A stretch of 39,824 nucleotides of DNA from the NCBI GenBank assembly GCA_026418995.1, contig JAOAAG010000237.1, forward strand, positions 1 to 39,824, in the 5' to 3' direction. The notes under the pieces were generated by a model. The model made no database searches. It saw only the letters and a list, made by a program, of their open reading frames with translations, and was not told the origin of the DNA. The translations under genes were made by a program, and so were the position numbers. This document shows positions 17,299 through 28,542 of this stretch, piece after piece. Origin of the DNA: Anaerolineae bacterium. Lineage in GTDB: Bacteria; Chloroflexota; Anaerolineae; B4-G1. How positions within the stretch are numbered: position 1 is the first letter of the stretch; each line of letters starts with the position of its first letter.

Positions 17299-18538
17299 CT
17301 TTGCCTCCTGTGATTAGTGTATGTTGGAGCAATGATTGGGGGTCGAAATCGTCATCCAGCAGATGGTCCACATAGGCGGACACGTCCACACCCTGCTCGA
17401 TGAGCCTGGAGACCGGCCGGACGCGCCCCGGATCGTTCAGCAAGATGGCGCCAACGATCTGACCATCACGCAGCACAAGCTTCCGGTAACGTCCAGCGGC
17501 CAGGTCGGTGGCTCGCAACGTGACAAACCCATCGCCGGAAGGGGTACAGACGCCCAGCGAGCTTACCTCCGCTCCGGCAATTTTTAACGTGGTGATCGGC
17601 AGCGTACCGGCATACACGGTGCTCTCCGGCGTGACCATATTGGCCGCTGCTACGCGCGCCTGTTCGATGGCTGCAGGGATAATCCCGTAGACCGTCCCTG
17701 CGAATTCGGCCGCATCCCCGGCTGCGAAGACGTCCTCCGCACTGGTGCGCATATATTGGTCCACAACGATGCCCTGGTTGACCTGCAACCCGGCTGCCTG
17801 GGCCAGCCTGGTTTCAGAGCGGATGCCGGTGGAGAAGAGGACCAGTTCGCCTTTCAATTCCCTTCCATCTCTGAGCCGGACACCCTCCACCTGCTCACCG
17901 CCCAGCACCGCCTCGACAACGCCATCGGTTACCACATGTATGCCCTGGGCTTCCAGTAGCGATTGAAGTACGGCTGCGCCCTCTGCATCAAGCTGGCGCG
18001 GCATCAGATGAGGGAAGAACTCGATGACCGTCACCTCTGGCACACCGGCCAGCCGCAGCGCTCGCGCCGTCTCCAGCCCCAACAGTCCACCGCCGATAAT
18101 CAGCGCCGCCGTGACCTGCCCGGTATACGCCTTGATGGCCAGCGCATCGTCCAGCGTACGCAGCGTGAATACGCCTTTCCGGTCAATGCCAGCGCATGGA
18201 GGAACATAGGGACGGGCACCGGTGGCCAGCAACAGCCGCTCGTATCGCATACGCGCTCCATCCTTCAATACAACCTGGTGCGCCTCAATATCGAGGCTAC
18301 TGACCTCCACCCCCAGGTGCAGATGGATCCCTTGCCTGGCATACCAGTCAGGTGGTCTGAAGTAAACCTCTTCCTGCTCTATCTGGCCGGCAATAAACTC
18401 CCAGAGCAGTGGGCGGCGGTAGTAAGGGTACGGCTCCTCGCCAAAAAGGTGTACTTCTGCTGAGGGAGCTGCGCGCGCGATGTGTTGAGCTGCCGTGACG
18501 CCCGCGACACCACTACCGACGATGATATATGTTGTCAC
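17291..18538 (-). CDS. NAD(P)/FAD-dependent oxidoreductase (rubredoxin reductase-like)
   Basis: YIIVGSGVAGVTAAQHI, LLLATGARPYVPP, ALIIGGGLLGLETARAL, VFAAGDAAEF motifs; adjacent to rubredoxin. Confidence 0.88.
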   Translation of the reverse strand: MTTYIIVGSGVAGVTAAQHIARAAPSAEVHLFGEEPYPYYRRPLLWEFIAGQIEQEEVYFRPPDWYARQGIHLHLGVEVSSLDIEAHQVVLKDGARMRYERLLLATGARPYVPPCAGIDRKGVFTLRTLDDALAIKAYTGQVTAALIIGGGLLGLETARALRLAGVPEVTVIEFFPHLMPRQLDAEGAAVLQSLLEAQGIHVVTDGVVEAVLGGEQVEGVRLRDGRELKGELVLFSTGIRSETRLAQAAGLQVNQGIVVDQYMRTSAEDVFAAGDAAEFAGTVYGIIPAAIEQARVAAANMVTPESTVYAGTLPITTLKIAGAEVSSLGVCTPSGDGFVTLRATDLAAGRYRKLVLRDGQIVGAILLNDPGRVRPVSRLIEQGVDVSAYVDHLLDDDFDPQSLLQHTLITGGKDA

Positions 18539-18549
18539 TGTCTGTTCGT

Positions 18550-18690
18550 TTAACCCATCTTCTCAAACATATCCTTGGTGGCCCCGCAGTCAGGGCATAC
18601 CCAGTCATCAGGTAGCTCTTCAAAAGGAACATTATTGTGTTCCGCCGGGTCGTACACGTAGCCACATACCAGACATTCCCACTTGTCCAT
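18550..18690 (-). CDS. Rubredoxin (46 aa, below the ORF-track cutoff)
   Basis: [46 protein letters not shown] with two CXXCG motifs; AGGAGG RBS-like sequence upstream. Confidence 0.96.
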   Translation of the reverse strand: MDKWECLVCGYVYDPAEHNNVPFEELPDDWVCPDCGATKDMFEKMG

Positions 18691-18742
18691 GATTACCTCC
18701 TGCAATCATTCTCCGGGCACTGAGAAGTGGTGAAAAAAAATT

Positions 18743-18848
18743 AACCGCAAAGAACGCAAAGAGCGCAAAGGTATTATATTCTCTTTGCGTCCTTGGCGCT
18801 CTTTGCGGTTAGATTCTGAACCGCAAAGGGCGCAAAGAGCGCAAAGGT
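18743..18848. repeat. Intergenic CGCAAAG-type repeat/palindrome
   Basis: AACCGCAAAGAACGCAAAGAGCGCAAAGG...CTTTGCGTCCTTGGCGCTCTTTGCGGTT followed by another AACCGCAAAGGGCGCAAAGAGCGCAAAGG. Confidence 0.9.
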
Positions 18849-18855
18849 ACTTACG

Positions 18856-19278
18856 TTATTGAGAAGCCAGACACTCGGGGCAATAGCCACGCAGAATAAG
18901 TTGCCGCTCCAGTACTGCGAAGCCACGCAAGTGCTGTGCATCTGTACCAAGAGCGTCGTAATTGAAGGGCACGTCCTCCACACGGTGGCATCTGATGCAG
19001 ACCAGATGCGCATGGTCAGCGGTGCGAATGTCATAGTGGCGCTCGCCCAGTCCCACGTCTAGCTCGCGCACTACCCCCAGCTCTACCAGTTCGTCCAGCG
19101 TGTTGTAGATAGTGGCCGGGGAGATGTCCGGTAGTATTCTGCGCACTCGTGATAAAATCTGCTCGACCGTGGGGTGCGAATCATCATCAAGCAGTGCTTG
19201 GATGATCGCACGGCGCTGAGGGGTCAGCCGCCGCCCCTGGGCTTTCAGTGTCTCGCAGATCAGTTCTGGTGTAGCCAT
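18856..19278 (-). CDS. Fur-family transcriptional regulator, PerR-like
   Basis: LTPQRRAIIQALL, HPTVEQILSRVRRILPDISPATIYNTLDELVELG, RHYDIRTADHAHLVCIRCHRVED, CPECL. Confidence 0.93.
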   Translation of the reverse strand: MATPELICETLKAQGRRLTPQRRAIIQALLDDDSHPTVEQILSRVRRILPDISPATIYNTLDELVELGVVRELDVGLGERHYDIRTADHAHLVCIRCHRVEDVPFNYDALGTDAQHLRGFAVLERQLILRGYCPECLASQ

Positions 19279-19302
19279 TATAAATCTATACCGTTTACTA
19301 AC

Positions 19303-19317
19303 TTGTAAATATTATAA
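19303..19317 (-). promoter_or_regulatory. PerR-box-like operator upstream of perR-like gene
   Basis: Minus strand TTATAATATTTACAA resembles the PerR box TTATAATNATTATAA; 25 bp upstream of the regulator start. Confidence 0.6.
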
Positions 19318-19537
19318 CATAGTCTTTGCTCCACGTCAACACTCCGGGAAACAAGCTCCATACAGCGCGAGAAACCCCACGCTCAGCAGACATTTGCTTG
19401 CGCTGGTCGAGCATACGTGCTATGATAAGCTGAGACGTGGTCTGAGAAGTGAGTTTGTGAACAGTTGCCCACTGATACTGTCACTGAGTGGGCGCTCATA
19501 GGCTGAGTAATCTACACCTGAGCGGATACGTTGAGCC

Positions 19538-19737
19538 TTGATTCGTATCAATAACCGCGATGAACTGGAGTGGGAAGAAGGGATGACCGTTTCCAGCTTG
19601 CTGGAGCGGCTCAAATATACCTTCGCCCATATCATTGTCAGAGTCAATGGGGAGATCGTCCCCCCTGAGAAGTACGCGACGTATCTCATTCCGGACGGCG
19701 CGCAGGTGCTGGTCATTCACCTGATCGCCGGAGGGTG

Positions 19738-19738
<1 letters not shown>
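19538..19738 (+). CDS. MoaD/ThiS-family sulfur-carrier protein
   Basis: 66-aa beta-grasp-like protein: MTVSSLLERLKYTFAHIIVRVNGEIVPPEKYATYLIPDGAQVLVIHLIAGG ending in GG; TTG start. Confidence 0.8.
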
Positions 19739-21142
<1,404 letters not shown>

Positions 21143-21146
21143 CTAT

Positions 21147-21181
21147 CAGGTAACGCTCACTCTCGAAGTGACCGTCACCTG
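21147..21181. repeat. Dispersed palindrome copy (CAGGTAACGCTCACT...AGTGACCGTCACCTG)
   Basis: CAGGTAACGCTCACTCTCGAAGTGACCGTCACCTG, near-complete dyad. Confidence 0.75.
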
Positions 21182-21185
21182 AGGG

Positions 21186-23756
21186 CTATACCATCCGCGG
21201 CACCCGCGCCAGGATCTCCGAGACCACCTCGTAGTTGATCGTCCCTAGCCAGTCCGCGACCTCTTCGGCGGAAATTTCATCCTCGCCCTGCCGTCCGATC
21301 AGCACGACTTCATCTCCCACGCGCACATTGGGGATATGATCCACTCGAATTATGGTCTGGTCCATACATACCCGCCCGACAATGGGGGCCCGTTGGCCGT
21401 GCACGAGGACCTCGCGCCAGTGGGTCGGGGCGCGGCGAAACCCATCGGCGTAGCCTACGGGGATGACGGCAATGGTCTCCTCTTTCTCGGTGCGGTAGGT
21501 GTTACCATAGCTTACAAAAGTACCTGGCGGCAGGGTTTTGACCTGGGCGATGGTCGTTTTCCAGGTTAACGCAGGACGGAAGCCCGGCGGCAGAGGCACA
21601 TGCGGAGAGGGGCGCAGGCCGTACATCGCCAGGCCCAGGCGTACCATGTTGAAGCGCGATTCAGGCAGGCGCAGCAAAGCGGCAGAGTTAGCACAGTGCA
21701 CCAGGCGAAAGGTTACCCCGATCGCTTGCAGGCTCTCCAGCACCGCGCGGAAACGGGCCAGTTGCCAGCGTGTGTACCCCAGGTCCTCGTCATCAGCGGT
21801 GGAAAAGTGGGTGAAAATCCCCTCCAGGTCAAGCGCGGGCAGGTCCCGCACTGCCTCAACGAAGGGGACCACCTGGTCTGGGAGCAGGCCAAGCCGGCTC
21901 ATTCCGGTATCCACTTTGATGTGCACACGAGCGGTGCGGCGTAACTCAAGCGCGGCCCGGCTCAGTACGCGGGCAATATCCAGGTCATAGAGGGTGAGGG
22001 TGATATCACGCAGCAGGGCCTCCCGCACCAGCCAGGCCGGGGTGTAACCGAGCACCAGGATGGGGGCATCTATGCCAGCGTCGCGGAGTTTGGTGGCCTC
22101 GTTCACGGAAGCGACGCCGCAGTAGGACACACCATTGTTGATAGCCGTGCGGGCTACAGTGATCGCGCCATGGCCATAGGCATCGGCTTTGAGCACGGCC
22201 AGGATATTTACCCCCGGGCCGACAATATCCCGGATACGCCGCACGTTGTAAGCGATGGCTTCCAGATCTATTTCCACCCATGTAGGGCGGGAGGGACGCG
22301 CTACCCGCACGGCCAGCCCGTCTGCACGCCTGACCAGGCAGGCTGCGTCCTCCGGCCTGGACAACAACCCCGCGACGATTTCTTCCATGCGAGCCTCGAC
22401 GTCGCCCTTGACCATCACCACGTCGCCCGGCCTCAGTTGGGTCTTGAGGTAGCGCACCGCATCCCGCGCCGTATAAGTGACAAGGATACGCTCACAGGGG
22501 AAACCGGCTTCTCTGGCCGCGTCGGCGATCCAGGCGGCCCGCTCGCCCTTGACCACCAGGAGATCGGCCACCGAGGCGGCACGCTGCCCCAGCAGGCGGT
22601 GCCCCTCCACCGTGTAGCCACCCAGTTGCCCCATATCGCCGAGCACCACGATACGGCGGCGGGCCGGGTAGTGGGCCAGCGTCTCAAGAGCCTGGAGACC
22701 GCTTGTGGGGCAGCAACTAGCCGAGCCATCCAGTAGCAGCGCCCCACCCACCGCAGGGAGGACCTGCAGCCTTCCCGGACCGGGTTCCAGTCCCTCAAGC
22801 ACATCCACAATGTCATCCCAGGGGACACGGCAGATCAACCCCACGGCGATGGCCGCCAGGATAGAATGGACCTGGTGTGCTCCCAGCAGCCTGGTGCGCA
22901 CCTGCCCCTTAGGCGGGTAGCCGGGAGTGCCCAGCCCGCTGACACCGGGCAAGTGTACTGTGCACTGCACTCCCTCTGGATCGTTACGTACTTCCGAGGC
23001 GACAATGTCAGCATTCGGATCGAGGCCGTAGGTGATCACCTGGGCCTGGGTATATTTTCTCATCTCACGTACCCGTGGGTCGTCGTAGTTGAGGACGGCA
23101 AAGCCATCTGAGGGAAGTGCCGCTACCAATCGGCTTTTCTCCTGGGCGATAGCCTCCAGACTACCCAGGTAGGCCAGATGAGCCTGATTGATCGTGGTGA
23201 CCACGGCGATATGAGGGCGGGTTAACTCGCTCAAACAGGCGATATCGTCAAAAGTATGACACGCCATCTCGAGCACGGCTACCTCGTGCTCGGAGGTCAG
23301 GCCTGCTAAGGAGAAGGGTAGCCCCAGCCGGTCACTTAAGTCGGGCGGGTTGGTGAAGACTTTATAGCGGCTTGAGAGGACAGCGGCGATAGCCTGCCCG
23401 GCATCGGTCTTGCCGGTGGAGCCGGTGATACCAATCACCTTGGGGTTGTACTTGCGAATGACGTAAGCAGCCCATTCAGACAGTGCCAGTTGCACGTCGG
23501 GCACGACAATGCAGGTACAGGCGGGCTCAGCCGGGGGAAACTGGCACAGGACACCCCCAGCCCCTTTGCTGATAGCTTCGGCAATAAAATCGTGACCGTC
23601 TCTGCCATCCTCGGTTTTGACGGTCACGAACAGCTCGTGCGCTCTGATGCGGTTAACATCGTAACAGAAGTCCGGGAACTGAGCAGGGGCGGGGCAATGT
23701 TGATTTCCCACCAGGCGGCCACCAGTCGCTGCCAACAGGTCTTCCAGGTAGATCAT
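21186..23756 (-). CDS. Bifunctional MurF / alanine racemase fusion
   Basis: N-terminus: GITGSTGKTDAGQAIAAVL and Mur ligase motifs. C-terminus: PTWVEIDLEAIAYNVRRIRDIVG...LAVLKADAYGHGA, KVDTGMSRLGL, IPVGYADGFRR. Confidence 0.93.
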   Translation of the reverse strand: MIYLEDLLAATGGRLVGNQHCPAPAQFPDFCYDVNRIRAHELFVTVKTEDGRDGHDFIAEAISKGAGGVLCQFPPAEPACTCIVVPDVQLALSEWAAYVIRKYNPKVIGITGSTGKTDAGQAIAAVLSSRYKVFTNPPDLSDRLGLPFSLAGLTSEHEVAVLEMACHTFDDIACLSELTRPHIAVVTTINQAHLAYLGSLEAIAQEKSRLVAALPSDGFAVLNYDDPRVREMRKYTQAQVITYGLDPNADIVASEVRNDPEGVQCTVHLPGVSGLGTPGYPPKGQVRTRLLGAHQVHSILAAIAVGLICRVPWDDIVDVLEGLEPGPGRLQVLPAVGGALLLDGSASCCPTSGLQALETLAHYPARRRIVVLGDMGQLGGYTVEGHRLLGQRAASVADLLVVKGERAAWIADAAREAGFPCERILVTYTARDAVRYLKTQLRPGDVVMVKGDVEARMEEIVAGLLSRPEDAACLVRRADGLAVRVARPSRPTWVEIDLEAIAYNVRRIRDIVGPGVNILAVLKADAYGHGAITVARTAINNGVSYCGVASVNEATKLRDAGIDAPILVLGYTPAWLVREALLRDITLTLYDLDIARVLSRAALELRRTARVHIKVDTGMSRLGLLPDQVVPFVEAVRDLPALDLEGIFTHFSTADDEDLGYTRWQLARFRAVLESLQAIGVTFRLVHCANSAALLRLPESRFNMVRLGLAMYGLRPSPHVPLPPGFRPALTWKTTIAQVKTLPPGTFVSYGNTYRTEKEETIAVIPVGYADGFRRAPTHWREVLVHGQRAPIVGRVCMDQTIIRVDHIPNVRVGDEVVLIGRQGEDEISAEEVADWLGTINYEVVSEILARVPRMV

Positions 23757-23813
23757 TTCGCTCGACTATTAATCACAGGTAGCAGTCACAGCAGCCTGAT
23801 GGTCTGAGAGCTG

Positions 23814-23888
23814 TGGGCGGTACAGGACTTGAACCTGTGACCTCCTCTTTGTAAGAGAGGCGCTCTGACCAGGCTGAGCTAACCGCCC
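23814..23888 (-). tRNA. tRNA-Val (anticodon TAC)
   Basis: GGGCGGTTAGCTCAGCCTGGTCAGAGCGCCTCTCTTACAAAGAGGAGGTCACAGGTTCAAGTCCTGTACCGCCCA folds as a complete cloverleaf. Confidence 0.97.
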
Positions 23889-23969
23889 GGATATAGTCAA
23901 TGATACCCGATTTTCGGTAGAAGTCAACCTGCGCGTACCGCAAGCATGCAGAACTTTTTGCCGATATAA

Positions 23970-24273
23970 CCTTTGCGTACTCTGCCTTCTTTGCGGTTCA
24001 ATAAAAACCGCGAAGGGCGCAAAGAGCGCAAAGAATATGGAAAACCCTTTGCGTACTCTGCCTTCTTTGCGGTTCAATAAAAACCGCAAAGGGCGCAAAG
24101 AACGCAAAGGGGTTTAGATTCTTGCGTCCTTTGCGTCCTTTGCGTTCTTTGCGGTTCAATAAAAACCGCAAAGGGCGCCAAGAGCGCAAAGGGGTTTAGA
24201 TTCTCTCTGCGTCCTTTGCGTACTTTGCGGTTAGATGCTTCGGCGCTTTGCGGTTAGATTCTGAACCGCAAAG
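23970..24273. repeat. Clustered CGCAAAG-type inverted repeats
   Basis: Several alternating blocks of CTTTGCGTNCTTTGCGG and CCGCAAAGGGCGCAAAGAGCGCAAAG separated by TTCAATAAAAA. Confidence 0.92.
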
Positions 24274-24344
24274 TGTGCAGTGGAAGAACCAGTCGGTGGT
24301 ACGCCAAGGCCTGTCCGCGCATGACCTGCACCCTGGTAAGTGGC

Positions 24345-26192
24345 CTAGCGGGCTACAACTTCTATCCAAGCGATGTGGACGTGATCACCAAGGGACTCCA
24401 CAGGTAATCTGATGCCGGTGAAAGCATGATACACGGCTACAATGAGCTCGTAACGCCCCGGCGGCAGAGCGGGCGGCAAGAGCAGCCCATAGCGATCCGT
24501 CAGTGACAACCCCTCCTCCCACCGATCGGTCGGTAACAACCCCGCCCGAGGCTCTGTATCGCACTGGGCCACCAGCCGACCACTCCCATCCAGCAGTTGC
24601 ACGGTCACCTTGTAGCGCTCGGTAATGTTTTCTCGCGCTTCCCAGAACAGCGTCACGGGCACAACCTCGCCCACGCTGAACTGGCGTCCCGGCAGGGCAT
24701 ACCCCTGCAGGCATATCCCCTCGCCAAAACAGCTCTCCATATAGTCCGACGGCTGCGCTGGCAAAGAGGCCACTCCGTAGAGACTTAGACGCACGCGCCC
24801 ATGCCAACTGTCGGTAGCCTTATAAGCATGCTCGGCCAGCCAGCTTTCGATCAAACGGCGCGGGTCGGACTCAGCATCGCCCCAGTACAGCACAAACAAG
24901 CGCCGGTATCGCTCTGTCAGAGGGAGCAGTAATCCCTCCACCTCAGACGGGTCAGGCCTGTAAGGAGCGGGATAGACATCGCGATCAGGGTAATAGTAGG
25001 TGAACACTTCCCACTGATTCGGCGCGTTAAGGACAATCGCATCACCCGGCTGGAAGCGGGAGGCAATCAACGCGGCGATGCCGCGATAGTCGTCGCGAGC
25101 ATACAGCGGGTTGAAATAAAGGTTGTGTAACGACACACCAACCGGAAACAGGCCGGGGAGCAACAGCAGCACCGAGAAAGCGACTGACAGCCCAGGACGC
25201 GTGGATACCAACTGCCCCGCATTTTTTGCGCCAAGCGCCAGAAGGATGTGAAACGGCGGCAAAACGACGACCAGGAACTTGAGCCACTCCGGCTTGTACA
25301 GGCCGAGAGCAAAGATGAGACATACAGGCACCACAAGATAGAGCATCATTCCCACAATGGCGGGTCCCATACCGGGTGCCCTCCGCGGCCACAATGCCGC
25401 AACGAACAAAACCGCTGTCCCGCCGAGAGCTACCGAAGCCTGCGTCAGGGGGAGGGTCTGCCCGACCGTCAGCACGCGCCACATATCCAGCAAAGCCTCT
25501 CCCACCCTGTACTCCTGCGCCGCAGCAGGCCAGCCGGTCACACTCCTGAGGGCGATGGGCAGCCAGGGAAGGTAAAGAAGCACGATGATGACCTGCATCC
25601 CAGCCCATGCCATCAGCCACCGCTGCCATTCAGCCCGGCGCAGCCACCAGAGCCCGACCCAAAGATTGTGTACCAGCAACACGAAAGGAAAGGCGTAATG
25701 CGTGTACAGCCCGGCCACACAGGCAACAGGATACAGGTGAACAGGGCCAGCGACCAGCAAATAGGTCGAGAGAGCGGAAAACAAGCCCAGAAGGGCATAC
25801 ATACGCGCTTCCTGGGCATAGTAGATCGCAAACGGAGAGAGGGCCGCGATGAAAGCGGCCATCACACCTACCCGTTTATCGAAGAGCCTGCGCCCCAACA
25901 AGAAGGTAAATACGACGGTGAGCACGCCCACCAGCGCCGAAAAGGAGCGTAAGGCAAATTCGCTATGCCCGCATAACGCACGCCAATAGTGCAGCAGCAG
26001 ATAGTAACCTGGGGGATGAATGTCGGCTGCGGCGCCCTCCCAGATGAGTTGCAACGGGCGCTCGGCAATGCGGGCGGAGTTGCCTTCATCGTTCCAGAAG
26101 GATTGCGCAGAGAGACGATAGAAACGCAGTACACAAGCGAGAAGGATAATTAGCAGTAGTACGACACGGTGAACAGCGAGGGACCGGCTCAT
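24345..26192 (-). CDS. Glycosyltransferase family 39-like membrane mannosyltransferase
   Basis: FRLSAQSFWNDEGNSARIAERPLQLIWEGAAADIHPPGYYLLLHYW; multiple TM segments; extracytoplasmic C-terminal domain. Confidence 0.85.
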   Translation of the reverse strand: MSRSLAVHRVVLLLIILLACVLRFYRLSAQSFWNDEGNSARIAERPLQLIWEGAAADIHPPGYYLLLHYWRALCGHSEFALRSFSALVGVLTVVFTFLLGRRLFDKRVGVMAAFIAALSPFAIYYAQEARMYALLGLFSALSTYLLVAGPVHLYPVACVAGLYTHYAFPFVLLVHNLWVGLWWLRRAEWQRWLMAWAGMQVIIVLLYLPWLPIALRSVTGWPAAAQEYRVGEALLDMWRVLTVGQTLPLTQASVALGGTAVLFVAALWPRRAPGMGPAIVGMMLYLVVPVCLIFALGLYKPEWLKFLVVVLPPFHILLALGAKNAGQLVSTRPGLSVAFSVLLLLPGLFPVGVSLHNLYFNPLYARDDYRGIAALIASRFQPGDAIVLNAPNQWEVFTYYYPDRDVYPAPYRPDPSEVEGLLLPLTERYRRLFVLYWGDAESDPRRLIESWLAEHAYKATDSWHGRVRLSLYGVASLPAQPSDYMESCFGEGICLQGYALPGRQFSVGEVVPVTLFWEARENITERYKVTVQLLDGSGRLVAQCDTEPRAGLLPTDRWEEGLSLTDRYGLLLPPALPPGRYELIVAVYHAFTGIRLPVESLGDHVHIAWIEVVAR

Positions 26193-27874
26193 CGGCCACG
26201 TCGGAGAAGATATCCGTACAGGAGCACGGGGATGCTGCAAGCCAGACACACCAGCGCTACCTTCCACCAGAACGGGGCTGGCTTCACGATAACGCCGTCT
26301 ATGGCCACATCACCTGCGACTACTTTCAACGTCACCTCATGCCGCCTTTCTGACCAGCCGCGTACCAGAGGCACCGGCGATCCGTTCAGAGAGATACGCC
26401 TGGGTGCTTCACTATCCAGATACACCTCCACCTCGCCCGTACCCGGACCGGGCACAAGCACCAGCGAGGCGCCCTCGACAGTAAAGCGTACCATCGCCCC
26501 GGGCGACTTTGCGAGGCGATAGGCGCCCACCCCTTTTCCTACTGTCGCCCACTCTCCTTCATACCTGATTGCCCAGTGTTCCTCCTGGTGATAGCCAGGG
26601 TAAAGCGTGGGAGTCAGGCCAGTGATATACTCACGCATAGCCTCATAGACCGGGAGAGGAGTGAAATCCGGTTCGACCATACGAAAGTAGTACATCGCCT
26701 GGTTGCGCTCGGCGTCGGAAGCGCGCTTGAAGAACCAGAAACTAACCACCCCCACCCAGGGCCATTCCTCGATCACCCGCTGATAGGCCAGCACTGCATA
26801 TCTGGCCTGTTGCTCCAGCGTCACCTTGCCGTAATCCCCCCAGCGCTGGATACCTGTCGGATCGTCCGGGACCGCGTTGGAATTCATCTCACTGATCCAG
26901 ATTGGTTTGGCCGCGTCGCCGTTGGCTACCATGATATCGCGGAGGTAAATAGGGCGCGAGAAGTTCACGTTTAGCGGCCGCATCCGACGGTCAGTCGGGC
27001 CGGACCACAGCATATAATCATTGACGCTCAGGATATCGAAGCAAGCGGCAGCACCAGCGTCATACATACGCTGGAGAAACACAAAATCGTTCAAATCACG
27101 CCAGGTGAGTGCAATGGTGGGCGCTAGAGCACCGCTCAGGATCACTACGTCAGGATCGGCCTGCCTGGCACGTCGGTACCCCTCGCACAACAGGCGGGTA
27201 TAGCCCTCCGGGTCCACCGGCTGCTCCCCCCACTCCGGGTAAATATTCGGCTCGTTCCACAACTGATAGTAACGCACCCGCCCCCGGTATCTGGAAACCA
27301 CGGCATACACATAATCCCCCCAATCGGCCAGGTTATCGGGGGGGGCATACGTGCCTATGGTATCGGTAAGTGCGCGGGACCAGGCAGGAGGATTGCTCAG
27401 GCGAGGTACAAGCTCAAGGCCGTACTGCTCGGCCAGCTCTACAATGTGGTCATATTTAGCCCAGGCATTCACCGGGTCAACTGTCCCATCGCCGTCCAGG
27501 TCGTTGCGCCGATCGGTAAAATCGCCCTTGCCATGTATCTCAATATCTTCCCAGGGGAACTCCTGACGCAGCCAGTGAAAGCCGGCCTCAGCGACCATCT
27601 GCACAGTGCGTTCGCGCTTCCACAACTCGACCTCTTGATTCAGAAAGACGTTGATCCCAAAGGGATTCACACCGGCGTGGTCAATGGCCGCGTATGAGGC
27701 CGTTTCCGGCCTGGGGCGGAACAGGTCGAATACCAGATGGCCTATTCCGCGCACCTGAGAGAGCAAACGTTCCTCTCCTGTGCAGTGAAACAACCAGACG
27801 GAGACAAGGGTCAGACACGGTGGCACCACAAGGAGCGCCGTCAGCAAAAGCTTGAGGCGGTGTAGTTTATCCAT
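26189..27874 (-). CDS. Membrane-anchored glycoside hydrolase-like TIM-barrel protein
   Basis: AEAGFHWLRQEFPWEDIE, RVRYYQLWNEPNIYPEWG (catalytic NEP), IWISEMNSNAVPDD; N- and C-terminal hydrophobic segments; ATGA overlap with the GT39 gene. Confidence 0.75.
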   Translation of the reverse strand: MDKLHRLKLLLTALLVVPPCLTLVSVWLFHCTGEERLLSQVRGIGHLVFDLFRPRPETASYAAIDHAGVNPFGINVFLNQEVELWKRERTVQMVAEAGFHWLRQEFPWEDIEIHGKGDFTDRRNDLDGDGTVDPVNAWAKYDHIVELAEQYGLELVPRLSNPPAWSRALTDTIGTYAPPDNLADWGDYVYAVVSRYRGRVRYYQLWNEPNIYPEWGEQPVDPEGYTRLLCEGYRRARQADPDVVILSGALAPTIALTWRDLNDFVFLQRMYDAGAAACFDILSVNDYMLWSGPTDRRMRPLNVNFSRPIYLRDIMVANGDAAKPIWISEMNSNAVPDDPTGIQRWGDYGKVTLEQQARYAVLAYQRVIEEWPWVGVVSFWFFKRASDAERNQAMYYFRMVEPDFTPLPVYEAMREYITGLTPTLYPGYHQEEHWAIRYEGEWATVGKGVGAYRLAKSPGAMVRFTVEGASLVLVPGPGTGEVEVYLDSEAPRRISLNGSPVPLVRGWSERRHEVTLKVVAGDVAIDGVIVKPAPFWWKVALVCLACSIPVLLYGYLLRRGR

Positions 27875-27913
27875 AGCAGCAGTTCAGGGAGGCAGGAAAA
27901 CCATCCTGCATCC

Positions 27914-28288
27914 CTACCCCTGGCTCTTTGTCTCCGAGCGACGGACCAGGGCAGCTATGGGTGGCGGGACTTCGCCGGAATTTAAATAAGCACGCACTTC
28001 CTCCCGCGCTTGCTCGAACATACGTATCAGTTCCGTATCCTGCCCCTTGAACCCGGCTATGGAGCGGGATGCACAAGTGCAACAGCCTAACGAAGCACGG
28101 TAGCTGTCCAGGTCGCAGGTCAGACAGCTCCCGAGGTTGATCATCATCAGCGAAAAACCCAGCACATCCTCGTGGCCGTCCTCGAGAGAAGCAATGTAAT
28201 CAACCAGCTCTGCCCATTTAGGGCCACGCAGGTTGCGTAATTGAGCAATGCAGCGTGATGGGAACAGAATTTCACTGTCAGGATACAT
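27914..28288 (-). CDS. Small Cys-rich conserved hypothetical protein
   Basis: 124-aa ORF with SCLTCDLDSYRASLGCCTCASRS motif; promoter-like AT-rich sequence upstream. Confidence 0.6.
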   Translation of the reverse strand: MYPDSEILFPSRCIAQLRNLRGPKWAELVDYIASLEDGHEDVLGFSLMMINLGSCLTCDLDSYRASLGCCTCASRSIAGFKGQDTELIRMFEQAREEVRAYLNSGEVPPPIAALVRRSETKSQG

Positions 28289-28478
28289 TGTACCAGGCCA
28301 TCCTCAGGAATCAGATAGCTTTAATGATAACACAAAAGACAACAATTTCAAGGGGTGTCGCTGGGATAATTCAAATTCCGGGAACAACGGGAGGCCTATG
28401 CGGTTACACCGTACTGAGCGGCATGGGAGTCCTGGTGAAACACCGCGCAGAGCACGAAATCTCTCAAGTACCCTGGCG

Positions 28479-28500
28479 CCCTTTGCGCTCTGTGCGGTTT
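28479..28500. repeat. CGCAAAG-type repeat fragment
   Basis: CCCTTTGCGCTCTGTGCGGTTT. Confidence 0.65.
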
Positions 28501-28542
28501 TTAAGTGTAAACTATTGTGTGAACCACCGGAATACGCAAAAG

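Noticed and set aside
23769-24189. ORFs in the CGCAAAG repeat region (e.g. FFALFAPFAVFIEPQRRQSTQR)
   Set aside because: They are translations of the intergenic repeat, not genes; one also overlaps tRNA-Val.
23970-24273. CRISPR array
   Set aside because: Repeat units are short CGCAAAG heptamers in alternating orientation with no unique spacers of regular length and no cas genes nearby.
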